Shown: positions 13,301 to 28,300 of the stretch, piece after piece
How positions within the stretch are numbered: the stretch's first letter is position 1
How the letters are laid out: the number at the start of each line of letters is the position of its first letter
DNA from: Diadophis punctatus similis
Taxonomy: Eukaryota > Chordata > Lepidosauria > Squamata > Dipsadidae
Direction of reading: 5' to 3'
Length of the DNA stretch: 64,000 bases
Assembly (NCBI GenBank): GCA_023053685.1
Contig: JALIGW010000028.1
Span: 5,967,501-6,031,500 of the forward strand
Notes under the pieces: generated by a model
The model's database searches: none
Told to the model about the DNA's origin: nothing
Seen by the model: the letters and a program-made list of their open reading frames with translations, nothing else
Made by a program: the position numbers and the translations under genes

Positions 13301-16300
13301 CAGTTTTGTTGTACAAAATCAAAATGAGTTTAGGTTTTGCATGTAATTTTCTCTTTTTTTCCTGTATCCAGGAACAATTACCTATTTAGTAGATGTAACA
13401 GTAAAATCACTCTTCCAGTTTCCTCTAAGGGGAAGTTCCTAAGAGAAGGGGGGGGAGAGTTTCCTTTCTTCTCATGTTTCTTGTTGGCCTCCTTATGCGA
13501 ATAGTTCTTGACAAAAAGTAAATCAGCTGAGACAATCAGCACATGGCCCGACATTTGGATAAATGATTAAAATATTGGGTTACATGTATGAACCCATCTA
13601 GTTTTCTTCTTAAAGACTTGGTAGTCATACTGTATATAATTGTATTAACATTGTTAAGTCTGTAAAATGCCAACTTAGAGGAGACATCTATGTTCAATGG
13701 AACCCAACAAAGCTCTGGCAATAGAAACCCCATCTCATTTTTTTTAATTTTCTCTTGTCAAAGGTAAAATGCAACACTTTGTGTGTTATTGATGTGTCTA
13801 ACAGCAACAGAAAGGGCAAAATCTGGCCAAAGACAAACCTCTCTGAGATTTAATGGGAGAATTAAGTGGGAAAAATCAAATCTCTCCCAGAAATCTTGGC
13901 TTCTCTGGTCCAGTTGAACTTTTGTGATTAGCAAGTTCTTATTTCTTGATGTTGAAAGAAAAAGAAGATGTGTAAGGCGAACAGGGGGAATTGAAGTACA
14001 AGGTGTTTGCACTATTGCCATAATAATGATGTGGAAATTATTCCTATTTCTCCAAATAAATAAATATCTGCCTCAATCTATAAACATTCTTGGTCTTCTG
14101 TTAGTAGACTAGAGAAAAAAATTAGCCTTTTACAATATTTACAATTTTTAATAAACCACAATTGGCAGTCTGCTTAATTTGCTAAATCATAAGCCACTAT
14201 TTATAAACCATGACGCTAAATAGCTAAACCAAAAGTAAGCAAATCACATTCCAGTTTGTGCAGTGCATGAATGCAATCACTGCCATTCCCTAATTTATTT
14301 CACCATCCTTGCTCTGGCCTTTTACTGCAGACTGGAAGCCCTCTGGAATTCCTAATACTTCTACAGTCTTTCAATATTTAAAACATTTAAATAAATATTT
14401 GAAAGCTAAATTAATATATATTTAAAGGTTAACTATTTAGATATGCATTTTGACTGACATATCTGCATATCACTCGTAACAGAAGGCCACGTTTAAAGAA
14501 GAGTGAATATTGCTATGCAGTTCACAGATCGAATTGCAGTAAACAATGCTCTCATTCTTTTTCTTAATTTTTAATCAGATGCTCTGTCTATGCAGACGAT
14601 AGCTTTCATTGCAAAAATGGAGAATGGGGTCTGGGTAAACGAAACAGTTCCTTATTCATATTCAGTCATGCTGGATGCCCTCTAAAGAATCTTCCTGCCA
14701 GTTCTCTTTATGTAAGCTAAAGGGAGGCTACTAAACATGGTTCTCCTGACCCAAGATGCCATTTTCCACCTGACAGTTTTTGAGCTTAGCTACATTCCTC
14801 AGTTGTATGAGGATATAGGATAAATCCAGTCTATAGGACAAGTCCTCTGCATGTGGTAGGAATGTCCATTCATAATCACCTTGTGCACAAATCCTCTTGG
14901 AAATCCAGGGTTTCTAGTTCAAAGTTTTCTAGCTGTTTTTTTGTGAGAGCACTACAATGGGGACTGGTCAGCAAAATGGTTAAATGTGTTACTTTTTTAT
15001 GTTCTTTTATGCTCTTTAAATAAATATGTTTAAAACCTAACTTCAAATAGCACTCAGAGAAAGAAAAGAAAGTAGTTCAGTGGGCTTCTCATACAGATTT
15101 CTCAAACATGCATTCTAGAAACAAAATAAGAGGAACAGCACGCATATTGTACTTCCCTAAAATGTATTATTCAGATCTACAAATAAAAAAAATACATATA
15201 GTGATGAGGGCATTTGAGAAAAGTGTGCTGCAAACTTTACGTATTGCTAAAAATTCTTCTTTGTATGAAAAAAACATTTCTTCCAGAAATACATAAAAAG
15301 ATAGCATTGAACAATAAGGTTTCCCAGAAATGGGTCACCTGGAACATTATGTTTTGCTCACCAGAGACAAAAACCCAAGTACAGGTCCCTAGGAGGTAGG
15401 GTAACATCTGTCCTAAGCCCATTAATGATTATAATACTTTCATTTCTTATTAACATTTATAACATTTATAACCTAAGCTTTCTGCAGGTATACAGTGGGA
15501 GAAAAACAGTTTAGATAAAAAAAGGAGGATAATGGGTAAGAAAAGCTGTTGGCATTTCAGTATTTAAAAATTAAATTTCCTTTGCATTAATTAAAAATTA
15601 CTGTATTCGACAAGATTGTCAAATGATTGAATTATATGGGGATCAGGGGTGGGTTCCGGATTCTGTTACTGCCGGTTCGCTCAGGGCAAGGCGTGCATGC
15701 GTGCGCATTACTAAAAAAAGCTTCTGCACATGCGCAGAAGCAAAAAACAAGATGGTGGCGCCTATGGCGCCGCCGAGAGAACCGGCTCAAGGGCATGGCA
15801 GGCCTGGATCGCTGCCAGTTCCAGCGACCCAGGCCACCAAGTTACTAACGGTTCTATAGAACCGGTCCGAACCAGTAGGAACCCACCTCTGATGGGGATG
15901 TGTAACAGTTGTGAATCATACAAACATGTTGAGATTTTCTTTTTGCACAATTCTGAAATCATAAAGAAAATGTTATATAGTAACAGCTGAGCACTAGAAG
16001 GGAAAGTATAAAAATATATAGACCCGGCTTGTATATTTTTACTAATGGAGAAATAGGATTTGGTGTACAGTTTTTTTACCAGGAAAATGGCACTAGAAAT
16101 ATGAGTATCCCCTGCATCAGGAAAAATATTATCTCTCCCTCTCTTTCTCATACATACCACATAAATACTTACAGCAGCAGATACTGTACACTGAATCATT
16201 TCTATTACAGGTAGTCCTCAACTTATGACCATAATTGAGCTTGCCCATTATGTCATAAATCATAATTCTCATAAAATAGATCATCTATGTGACCGACCCA

Positions 16301-19300
16301 ATTTTTACAGCCTTCGTAAATTCAGCAAAGTTGTTAAGCAAATGTTACAGTCATTAAGCGAACCAATAGGTTGCTAGGAGTCAGTTTTGCCAAAAAACAG
16401 AACTAAATGCTGGTTTTCTGCAAAAATGTTGTAACACTCAGTCACATGACTGTGGAATGCTGCAAACGGCCATAAATTGCAGCCGGTTCTTGAGCACCCA
16501 AAATATGGCCATGTAACCATGGGGGCAGCCTTCACAACTTCAGAACTGGGATGTAAATACCCCCTAAAGAAGTCCATCATAACTTTAAATGGTTGCTAAG
16601 CAACCAGTCATAAGTTGAGAACTACCTATATAACATGGAGAAAGACAGGTTATACAGGTAGTTCCAAACCATGTTTGGAAACATGGTTTCCAAAAGATTG
16701 TGTAATAATAGCAGATTTGTGTTTAAACTTTACAACTCCCAAGAGAAACAGTCTATTAGACAGAGGGTGAGAGTTTTCAGTAAAGAGATCTGACCTCTTT
16801 CTGATCTTTTCTTTAATTCCTGCAGCCCCCTTTCTGAAATACTGTTCTACTAACCATGCATCATTTTGTAATTTCATATACATCCGACACATGTACAGTT
16901 CCTCTCAATTATTGTACAGTTCCTCAAATTATTCTTCAAGCATATAAAGAGACAATTACAAAACATTGCAAAATGTAAATGACACATAGCAATAGCACTT
17001 AGACTTATCTAAAGGTAAAGGTTCCCCCGCACATGCGTGCTAGTCGTTTCCGGCTCAGAGCGCTGTTACTTTCTCACCAAAGTGGTACCTATTTTTCTAC
17101 TTGTATTTTTTACGTGCTTTCGAACTGCTAGGTTGGCAGAAGCTGGGACAAGTAACGGGAGCTCACTCCGTTATGCGGCGCTAGGGATTCGAACCGCTGA
17201 ACTGCCGACCTTCTGATCGACCTTCTTAGCCACTGAGCCACTGCATCCCTTTCTTATATACTTATACCTTTCGTATATAGGCTTATATACTACCCCATAA
17301 TAGTGCTTTACAGCAATCTCTAAGCAGTTTACAGAGTCAGCCTATTGCCCCCCAACAATCCTCATTTTACCGATCTTGGAAGGATGGAAGGCTGAGTCAA
17401 CCTTGAGCCGGTCAGGATCTAACTGCTGGCAGTCAGCAGAATTAGTCTGCAATACTGCATTCTAACCACTGTGCTACCACAGCTCTTACAGATCTTATAA
17501 ACCTGGCATTTTAATAATCTATGGCTTAATAGTTTTCATTCCTGTATACAAATACTGATGTTTTATATTATTCTTTATACTAAAATGGCAGCACAGCAAA
17601 GAAACAAACAGAAAAATCTAACTATCATACAGAGGCAAACCTTAAAGAGGCTCTAGCTTCCCACTTAAACATTGCTTCTGCTCTTAAATCAAACAAAATG
17701 GTGCCTTTTCCAAAATCTCTAGGAAGACCTGAGGTTAGGAGATAAATCTGTTACTGCCATATATGTGCTGGAGCCTCATAAAGAAACCTTTCAGTATACT
17801 ATTTGACAATCCGATTTAGCTTGCTCAGATACGGGCATGTGCATGTACACACAGTATTTAATTATTCCATGTTATATGCCAGCAAATTTTTTTAAAGAAA
17901 AACATGAATCCTGTTTCATCACATAGTCCTTAACTTTGTCTTTCAGTTAAAGCTTCTCTGTAAGCCAAAAATATTTCAATGTGGTTTTGGCTCTTTTCAA
18001 TGATAAAAAGCCACATAATTTTCTAGTATGCTTTCATTTTCTACTTAGATATCAAGTGATCTCAGTGCTCACCATCTGAAAGTTTATATTGAAGATGTTA
18101 GGAAAACCTAAGAATAACATTCATTATTTTTGTAAAGTTTTAAAGAGTGTTTATTAATGATGCTTTGTATGATAACAAAGATTTTTGAGCAATAACTCAT
18201 CTTGTTTATTCAAGCAGTTATTTCAGTTCCCCAAATACCTTTTTAATAGCTACCTTGATTCTTAAAGGCAATTCACTTTCAGATGAATTGCAGAAAGAAT
18301 ATCACGATCTCACTCTTTCAAGAGAAGAAGCCTTATGCATTTCCTTGTTCCTCTGAACTTTATGGAAATAGGTTTGAGTGGGATCGGAAAAATTCACAAA
18401 AGCCCAATGCCATTTTTCCAGTAAAAACAAGGAGCACTAAAGCCATTCAGCATTCAAAAAAAAAATTCAAATGAACTAAAATATATTTTTTTAAAAATAC
18501 TGCAGAAAAGAATAGACAAATGGTACAGCCACACTTTTAAAAGAAATGGATGCCACTACGTTTGATGGTGCTTCCTCCCAAATACATGTTTATACAACTG
18601 CATTTTGAGAAATAATTTGACAGAGATAGCTTAAATATTACTGCCCTTAATTTGACAGGGGAAAAGGCTATTGACCATTGGTCATTGCATTCCCATTCTT
18701 AATTAATCCCAGATGTACAAATAATCATTGCTAACTGCACATAACTGGCTTTAAAGAGTCAACTATTTCGCTACCATTCCCCAATGCATTCTTTAGTGTA
18801 AATCATTTAGGATTGTCTTGCATTTATTTATTTATTTTCCATCACAGACCAGGATATGAAAATCCAGAAAAGGAGAGGTGGGGACCCTTAAGCTCATTTA
18901 TAAAAGTTTATGCTTTTCAATAAAATGTATTAGTTGGATGCGCTTCCTGAAGCCATCTGAGCATCATCTCACCAATGTGGTTTTTCAGGTGCTTTTGTTG
19001 TTATATAAATCAGATTATCAACTTCAGATTTTAAAAGACCTTGTACTCTCACTATCACTGCTGCTGCTCTCCATTTGTGTTTCCTTTTCCTTTGGGATCT
19101 GATTTACCTGACCCCTGGAAAGAAGTCCATTCCTGATTTTCTTTCGAGTGGTCAGATCATAAAAATGCAGAGGAGAATAAGAAGCCACAGAAAGGTTGAA
19201 CAGCAGTAGCAGGGTACGGAGTTCTGAAGATTGACAGCTGCTGGGTTATGGGATTTAGAATATGTTGAAAATGCCAACTGTAGGCTTTTTATTAAATTTC

Positions 19301-22300
19301 ATTCACTCATGTCTGATTTTTGGAGATTGACTGACAAATCCATGCAGTTTTCTTGGCAAAGTTTTGCAGAAGTAGTTTGCCATTGCCTCCTTCCTAGGGC
19401 TGAGAGAAAGTGACTGACCCAAGGTCACCAAGCTGGTTTTGTGACTAAGGCAGAGGTAGAATTCATAGTCTAAAGATTTCTACCCTGATGCCTTAACCAC
19501 TATACTAAACTGGCTTTCTAATGTAAGTTTTCCATAAAGGAAATTTTTATTTTTTAAATATTCCTTCTTTAAAAAGACACAAAGGAAATGACATGTGCCT
19601 TGAATTGACATAAGATAACCATGCAGCCTGCATGGTTTTGTGCAGATCCTGGTGTGCACATGTATCACCTGTCCTGCAGGAGCTGCATTGGTTGCCGATT
19701 TGCTTCCGGGTGCAATTCAAGGTGCTGGTTGTCACTTTTAAAGCCCTTCATGGCTTGGAACCAGATTATCTGAGGGACTGTGTCTTGCCAGTCACATCTA
19801 CCCGACCCATCAGAGTGGGGAGGCAGGGAATGTTACGGGTCCCATCCCCGAGGGAAATACACCTGGTGGGACCCAGAAGAAGGGCCTTCTCCGTGGTGGC
19901 TCCGTCTCTCTGGAACATCATTCCCCCAGAGATTAGAATGGCCCCCACTCTAATACTCTTCCAGAAGGCACTGAAGACCTGGTTCTGCCAGCGGGCCTGG
20001 GAAACCCAGAGCGGGATGGAACCCATTAAATGGCTTGTGTGATCTGCTGTTGCCGGGGCAGGGGGTGAGAGGTGGGGGTGATTTTGTTATATTGTACTAT
20101 ATTAATTTATTTTATTATTTTTGTTAGTTTAAATAAACAAACAAACAAACAAACAAATAAATAAATAAAGAAGGCAATTAGTATGAGAATCTATTATAAA
20201 AGTAAGACTGTTCAATGTTTTCCTTTTTCTTTTATTTCTTATGGTTTACATTTCTTGATGGGAATTAAATAACATTTGGCTCTTTTCTCATATTTCTTGG
20301 CTCATTAGTTTTGATTTCACAACATTTAATAGCACCACAAACATTCCCTTAAACCATTTCTGCCTATTGTTAAACTGTTATAGCACACCATCGGTTGTCT
20401 AAATTCTGCATTATTTCAAGTTGCCTAATTTCTGGATTGTTTAAACCAGAACATTAATTCAGCTGAACTCTTTTGTGTAGTACATTACACATCATCCAAT
20501 AACTACAACAGCGTTGGGAGAAACTCGGGTTAATATACAACTCCTGTGAATCACAAAATAGCCCCTCAGAAAGAATCAGCTGAAATGTCTCTGAGTGAAC
20601 AATTGCTATACAAATACCTCAACCAACTTGGCCTCTGGGAATAAACAACACTGCTTTGTCTTTAAATCAGAAGTGGCTGAATGGCTTCAGCAGCACTTAA
20701 AGCTTGCTCAATTGAGGTAGACATTGCTGCTCTGCTTTTGTTTGCTCATAATCATGAGGCAAATCTATGGAGAAATACGGAGAAGTGTATAACTCTTGTG
20801 AGACAGATGATTTTTATCTTTATGCACGCTAAAACCAACTGGAATTGTAAACGTGAAGTGCACCTCTTAGTCTAAGGTGGGAAAGTATGTTTCAGCAGTC
20901 AAAAACTGTTAGTGCTTCAAGCTGTCAGTCACTTGTAAGCAATTTATTTTTCCAAGAGGAAAGAACTAATCAGCTAAAAGTCAGGTAGAAATCCGAGCGT
21001 GGGAATCAGCTAGGGAATTGCCAATGTTATACTCCAGAATGGGAGTTCAACTTCAACTCTATCTGAAGTGTTGTACCCTGGTACCCTGGTATAAATAATG
21101 ATATGAACTTTTTATATAAAAGGAATGTGGTAGAACAGGTTCCTTCATTTTTAAGTAACCTTAACTCGCTGGAGGAATGTGAATGTAAGACCAAAATGGA
21201 CAAAAAGAGAAATTGCCTAATTTTCCTCATCTATTTCAAATGATTCCCAATCTCTTTCTCCCCTTTTATTTCAGTAGGAAATAGATTTTTTTAAAAAAAA
21301 ACTGCTTAGGGAAAATTATTTTTAAAAGAAGTTGGGCCTTTTAGGAGAGATTTATAAAGAGAAAAGGTTCTCCTCCTTCTATCATTTCTTTTGTCAAAAT
21401 ATTATTAGTGAGTTTGTTTATTTATTTATTTGTTTGTTTAATATTTATTTATTAGAGTTTTATCCTATCTTTATTACTTTATAAGTAACTCAAGGCAGCT
21501 AGCGTAATACTCCTTCCTCCTCCTGTTTTCCCCACAACAACCATGTGAAGTAAATTGGGCAACCAAAGTCACCCAGTTAAAAGTTAGTCACAAATACTTC
21601 TAGATATGAGAGCTAGGTAAGAAACAAAAAGCCTGAGACTGGATTGGTCCATTATAATAACAATATGCAGGCATTAAACACTCCTCCAGCCAAAAAATAA
21701 ATAGCCGACTACAATATACAGACAGAAGAAAGCATCATAGGATTTGAACTGCTTTATACATGACTCAAATTTTGTAGCTACTAATTTTGTTTTACTAACA
21801 TCTTTTCCAGTATCTATAGTAAAACTTACAAATAGTTGTATTTTTATTTGTGAGCCTTCTACTTCAAATACTGGTATAGTTGGTCAGCTATCAGTTTAGG
21901 AATTAAGTATTTATTGTTACTTCTCTGCCAGCAACCACAATAGACCCACCATTGATAGTTTCTGAGAAGCAGAAACATAATAAAGAATTTATATGCAGTT
22001 ATTTAAATCCACCCTGCTCTTTTCCCATGTCTTCACATCCAGAGAGGTCTTAGCCTTTCTTTTCTCATGTCCCCAAGTCTCATCTGTTGAAGGTTGTTGC
22101 AAGTTTGCATATTCTACATTCCTGCTCTCCTGTCCGGACAATTCCCTCTTCCTGTGCTCAGATTCTTCTGCAGCTAACACAGTCATGCCAGTTATATCGA
22201 ATGAGCAGTAACTTGTTCTTGTAAGAAGATGGAGGGATGAAGGGGTCACTCATACTAGATCTCTACAATTGTTAACCATCTGGGATGCATTACATTGAAA

Positions 22301-25300
22301 TCCTGGTATACATTTTAATAAATAAAAATAATGAATAAACAAGAATTAAATTGAAGGCTACTGACAAGATATGAAAAAACTACAGCCTTGAAACAATAGC
22401 TTGACAAATCACACTGTGCAAAAAAATTACAATTCTGATCTGAATTGTTTTTGATGGTAATTGAGATGCAAATATTAGATCAGGCCAATGCTTAATATTT
22501 TATGGGCTACTGCATCCCATGGTGTTCCTGAAGATCATAAATGACTTTTGGGAAAAAATAATTGTTTATTGTTCCACAACATTTAAATAATCATAATCAT
22601 AAGCCTTATAATCTAACATTTATATTAAATAATTTGCATGTGAATATGTTTTTCTTTCCTTACTGGATATACCATATTTTTCGGAGTATAGGACTCACCG
22701 GAGTATAAGACGCACCTAGATTTTAGAGGAGGAAAACAAGGAAAAAAGTATTCTGAACCAAATGGTGTAGTAATATATTATTTAATAAAATACCAGTATA
22801 GCAGAATACTTTTTACAACCATGTATACTTTTTACAACCATGTACACTTTTTACACTTTTTGGCTTTGATATTTTTCTGCAAGAAAGAACAATAATGTTT
22901 CCTTTATAACAATGCAGAACCATGTTCATACATTCATATGCACACGCCCCCGCCCTAAACTTCAAACTTGGCAAGTTTAAGACTAGTGGACTTCAACTCC
23001 CAGAATTCCTCCTCAATTCATGCTAGCTCAGGAATGGGAGTTGAAGTCCACAAGTCTCAAACTTGCCAAGTTTGAAGACCCTTGCCACCCCTAACCCCTA
23101 AACCAGGGCTCTTCAAACTTGGTCTTCAATCCTGTCAGGCTGCTCGTTTCTAATTACATTGTTAATCTAGATAAGACAAATTTTGATAGGACTTTTCCAA
23201 ATGACATGTTCCTATTTATTGTACTGTTTCAAACAAGTATGCCTAATATCTGATAAAGAGGCTTTTCCCATTCTTCAATTTATATAACTGACAGTGATTA
23301 GAAAACAGATCTTGTCTGTGCTAGCATCCAAGTTCTAGGACCATTTGGACCACAAAATTCATCTGAATGCCTTTCTTGAATTTTCTACCAGCTGATGAAG
23401 CCCACTCCATTCTGAGGGGAATGGGACAACTTGCCACAGCCAACCAACTTGCTGCATCCAATTCATCACGGCCTACTCGCTGAGGGACTACTTGCTGCGG
23501 GACAACTTGCCATGGCCAACTCACTATGGGACAACTCGCTGTGGGACAATGTAACAATTCTATTTAATTATTTAAAATAAATAAAAAATATTTTAATTTT
23601 TACCATTCACATTTCATTCTGTCCCTCCTTTTGCATCCTTTCTTTAATGATTCTATTCCACCATTTTCTTTGATATTAGTGTAACTCTTGCCCCACAGCA
23701 AGTTGTTCTGTGGTGAGATGGCCGTGGCAAGCTGGTCTCCCTCAGAAGTCTATAAGCAGGGCATGCGATCCATGAAAAAGCCTTCCTCTTCTGTTTGTTG
23801 GCTGTACCTGGTATTCAAAGTATGCCATCTTTGGATTCCATTTAATAATAAAACTGTCCATCATAAAATCTTTCTAAAGCTATGCTATTTGTGGCAGTAA
23901 CATTCTTGAGTTTATTATGTTGTATATGAATGGTTTCTTTTTGGTTTTGAATGAGAAACAATTTAGTTAGTTCCGCTGAGTTCTAGCATCATGAGCAAGG
24001 AAAGGAAAGAGCCGAGGTGGCTCAGCGGTTAGAGGCAGTACTGCAAGCCACTTTAGCTGACTCTGATCCACAGGTCAGCGGTTTAAATCTCACTGGCTCA
24101 AGGTTGACTCAGCCTTCCATCCTTCCGAGGTAGGTAAAATGAGGACCCAGATTGTTGGGGGCAATATAAATATATATTGCTTATTGGTGTAAACTGCTTA
24201 GAGAGTGCTTGCACTGTGAGACGGTATATAAATCTCACAAATAAATAAATATATGGCTAAAGATCTCTTTAAGCCATATATTCAACAGTATTTAAACATG
24301 TATAATTCTTATCAAGCCTTCTCTCAACTCAAAATCCCTAGTTCTATTTTGCTAGATATGTGCCTTTCCCATTGCAGACCCCTGTCCAATGGACTATCCA
24401 ATCCTTGGGGATCCAACAGGCCCCCATTCTTTTAATCTAGAGAATATCAAGACCTGGTTCTTTCCCCAGACCCTGGGATAGGGTGACGTCACAATAGGAG
24501 AATATGTAGTTATGATACCAGATTTTTCTGGTTTTTTCTTCTTCTTTGGTTTTATTGCTTTTGGGTTAGTTATATATATGGTTTTATTGCTGGGCATCCA
24601 GAGTTTGGTTATAAGATGGATGGAAATAGAAATGTTTTAAATAGATAAAACTTTTTATTAAAGATAAGATACTGAATACTATTGTAGGTTCCTGGCCTCT
24701 TTTTATTTCTTTAATCTGAGTGAGTCAAAATACTGTGCTTTATAAAGTTTAGAGAATATGACTCCCTACTTGATAAACAGAAGTGACAAATTTGCAGAGG
24801 AAATTTCATTGCTACGTGACAATCTGTTTCAGGTAGTATATGCACAACTTTTCTTCAATAGCATAAATATACAGTCAGAAAGCCAACTAAAAAGAAGATA
24901 TAATTTGTTCTAGCTCAGTACCGTAAAATCAGCAAACAAAACTCTGACTGCATTCATGGTTATCTGCCATGTATACACACCCTTTCTTTGGAATCCAGCC
25001 CAAATTTATTACAGTAGTTTGTTTAAATAAACTTAATATTCATAGCAAGCTAGCTGTTTACTTTACTTTTCAAGCATATTAGCAATCTTATTCACAAAGA
25101 TCCAAAGTAAATAACAACCTTCATTAATGCCAAATACTACAAAAACTGTAAAACATTTAGAAAACAAAGCCAGAGATTTTTAAATATACTAGAAGAAGCA
25201 GTTTTATTCTTTTCTTTCAGAACTTCTGAAAATTATTCTCTAAGTCTATCAGTTTTAAAGATCTCTAACAGCAACAGTGCTAAAAAAGATTCTCGAGATT

Positions 25301-28300
25301 CAAAAAGCTACTATCATAGCGGAAAACTAAATTGAGGTGCCAATGTTTAGCCTCCACCCAATTTCTATAAAGCCTCAACACATACTCTGCATTTAATAGG
25401 AATTAAGTACATGCATAGAACATATGAGAGAATTATGCACATTGTGTGAAAGTTTCTATACTGATATTCTATACTGTATCCAGATTGTAAAATTGTAAAA
25501 AGCAGTTTGATAATCTGTGATTATGTCAAGGAAGGAAGGAAGGAAGGAAGGAAGGAAGGAAGGAAGGAAGGAAGGAAGGAAGGAAGGAAGGAAGGAAGGA
25601 AGGAAGGAAGGAAGGAAGGAAGGAAGGAAGGAAGGAAAAGAAAATGTCTATAGATACTCAGGCAAAGTAAATCAAGGGAGGAAGTCTACATATGTTTTTC
25701 CTGAATAGTACTACTACAATCTGAACATGATTGATTGGGATGATGGGGACAAATTTAAATGTTCTCATACAAAGCAGATTCCATTCACACAAATGTAAAA
25801 TATCACAAAAAAGTGTAAAGCAAACTCTCCTTAACATATACGTCTCTTGTCTTCAAAGGAGCAATATAATGAAATATTCAACTGTAATGTGCAATTGAAA
25901 ATTTAGATTTTAAAGGGGTTAGATTGGGGAACTAAACTATATTCTTGTGTTTGTCTGTTTGTACCCTCAAGTTAGCCCAAATGGTGCATTACACCAAACA
26001 TTTTTGAATCAAGATATAAAATCCACTAACCTAAAGAATCTGTCAAAAATTGGGACCCATTACTCCCGTGAAATTGAAATTTCCACAATGTTCAAATTAG
26101 TTTTGTTCACAAAATTGTGTCTGTTGAAGTGTCTCTGCAGTCACTGCAGATCATGATTTCTTGCATTCCCCAAGCAAAGTCAGTGGGGGAGCTAGCAGGA
26201 AGTCAGAAGTCACTCTGGATTTTTTACTTGTCCATAGTCACTTTGTGACTCTGTTTAGTAAATAAGTAAATATTAACTTATTACTGAAGTTGGTTTGCAA
26301 CTACAATTATTTTTCTATGTACGATATTTTTAGATGATAGTTTCTGTAAACTGCTTAGAGAGGGCTGCAAAGCACTATGAAGCTGCATATAAGTCTAAGT
26401 GCTATTGCTATTGCTAGTACTGTGATTATGGACCATCCAGTGTTGGAGTGGGGGGGGGAAATACCAGCCCAAAATTTTATCTTCATTCTGGCAACATCCA
26501 ACTCATCTTTCCCACAAAGGATGACCCAACCGTTGTCTCATTAGGCATCATGGAATCCCAAGTTCAACTCAGTGGTGAAATTCAATTTTTTTTACTACCG
26601 GTTCTGTGGGCGTGGCTTGGTGGGCATGGTGTGGTTTGGTGGGCGTGGCTTGATGGTCATGGCAGGGGAAGGATACTGCAAAATCTTCATTCCCACCCCT
26701 CTCCAGGGGAAGGATATTGCAAAATCTCCATTCCCACCCACTCTGGGGGCAACCAGAGGTGATATTTGCCGGTTCTCCGAACTACTCAAAATTCCCGCTA
26801 CCAGTTCTCCAAACTACTCAAAATTTCCGCTACCGGTTCTCTAGAACCTGTCAGAACCTGCTGGATTTCACCCATGGTTCAACTCCATCTTCAATCATGG
26901 ATGCTAAATGGTTGGTTTTTTTTCTCTCTGGCCAACCTATATCACTGGTTTGCTAGCCACACAATACCCTTTTCCTGTACATTGGACAGAATAGCCTTTT
27001 TCTTCTGTCACCTGCTGTAAATTTCTTTTTAAAAAATAAAATAGAGCATTTAGTATATTAAAATATGTAACTAAAAGGCCAAGACTTCTAATTTGACTGG
27101 TTTCTTAGCACTAATGTTTATGCAGCTTCAGTCAAAGCCAACCACCAAACCTCAAGATACACAATTTCTAAGGTATCTGGTTTGAAACCATTGCTTAAGC
27201 AGCAGAAAATGCCAGATTCAAATTTCAAATCCTAGATTGTATCTAGGATTCAGTTCCGATTACCAAGGATAAATGCTATGCATTTGTTTTATCATATAGT
27301 TCTTTTGAAAGCTAATGGATTACCAGCATATTACCCTTTGCTGGCAAAACAATTAAGTCTATATATGGTGACTAATTTAATATACAGCAGAAAGAAAGTA
27401 GACAGCCTGTACTTCCATGGGGAGAAGAACATGATAGGGATCCCATTTTTGTTTTTCTTGTTAAGGCATCTGAAAACCATATATAATTCTTATAGTTGAA
27501 CGGAAATTAGGTCAGAGGAAGATATATTTATCTCTAGACTAAGTTTCTACATATTAAGTTTTCCAGTCTGTACCTTAGCCCAAAGTGACAAAAGTCAGAG
27601 ATTGTACTTATCATCAGTTTGCATGATGTCACTTGTAAAAATACCCTGTGATGAAATATGCTGGCCATGTGCAAATGGCCTCACAGAATCAGGCTTTTAC
27701 TTCATACTTACCAAAACAGGTGGGAATACTTTAAATTGCCTGCTGTGTCTGTTTTTAATCAGTCTGAAAAGACATTGTGCCATTTAAAGTATCCAGAGAC
27801 AGAGAGCAAAGAAATAAATGAAAGATTAGAATTAATGTTGACGCTTTAAAAATGGAAGGGGAAAAAAGTGAATTTAATCCAGACCTATTCATGTAACTCC
27901 AGATATTTATACTCTGGAATTTTTACTTTATAATTTACAATTTCGTAGGCATGGCAAAAATAAGATAACACCACCTTTGTACCTAAAATATGTTTAGCAT
28001 TGTCTGCTTTAATTTAATCTACAGTAATTTAATGCTAAATTATGTTTAGCACTGTCCCTTTTATTGCAGCTTTAACTCTTAAGTCTAATATCATACATCG
28101 GACAACTTCACAGTAGACAATATGCTTCATCCTAACCTTTATCATATAAAATTTAAATAGAAATATTTAAATTTAAAAAGGACTGATGAAGACTGAACAA
28201 TTATTATTTTGGAGGGTAGAAAAATAAGTCAAACATATGCACAGAATTACAGTGGAAATGTTTATATGACAGCTTCTGGCTTGTGTTGACTAAATTAACT

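Noticed and set aside
25517..25708. Open frame of Gly-Arg-Lys-Glu repeats
   Set aside because: It is only the AAGG microsatellite.
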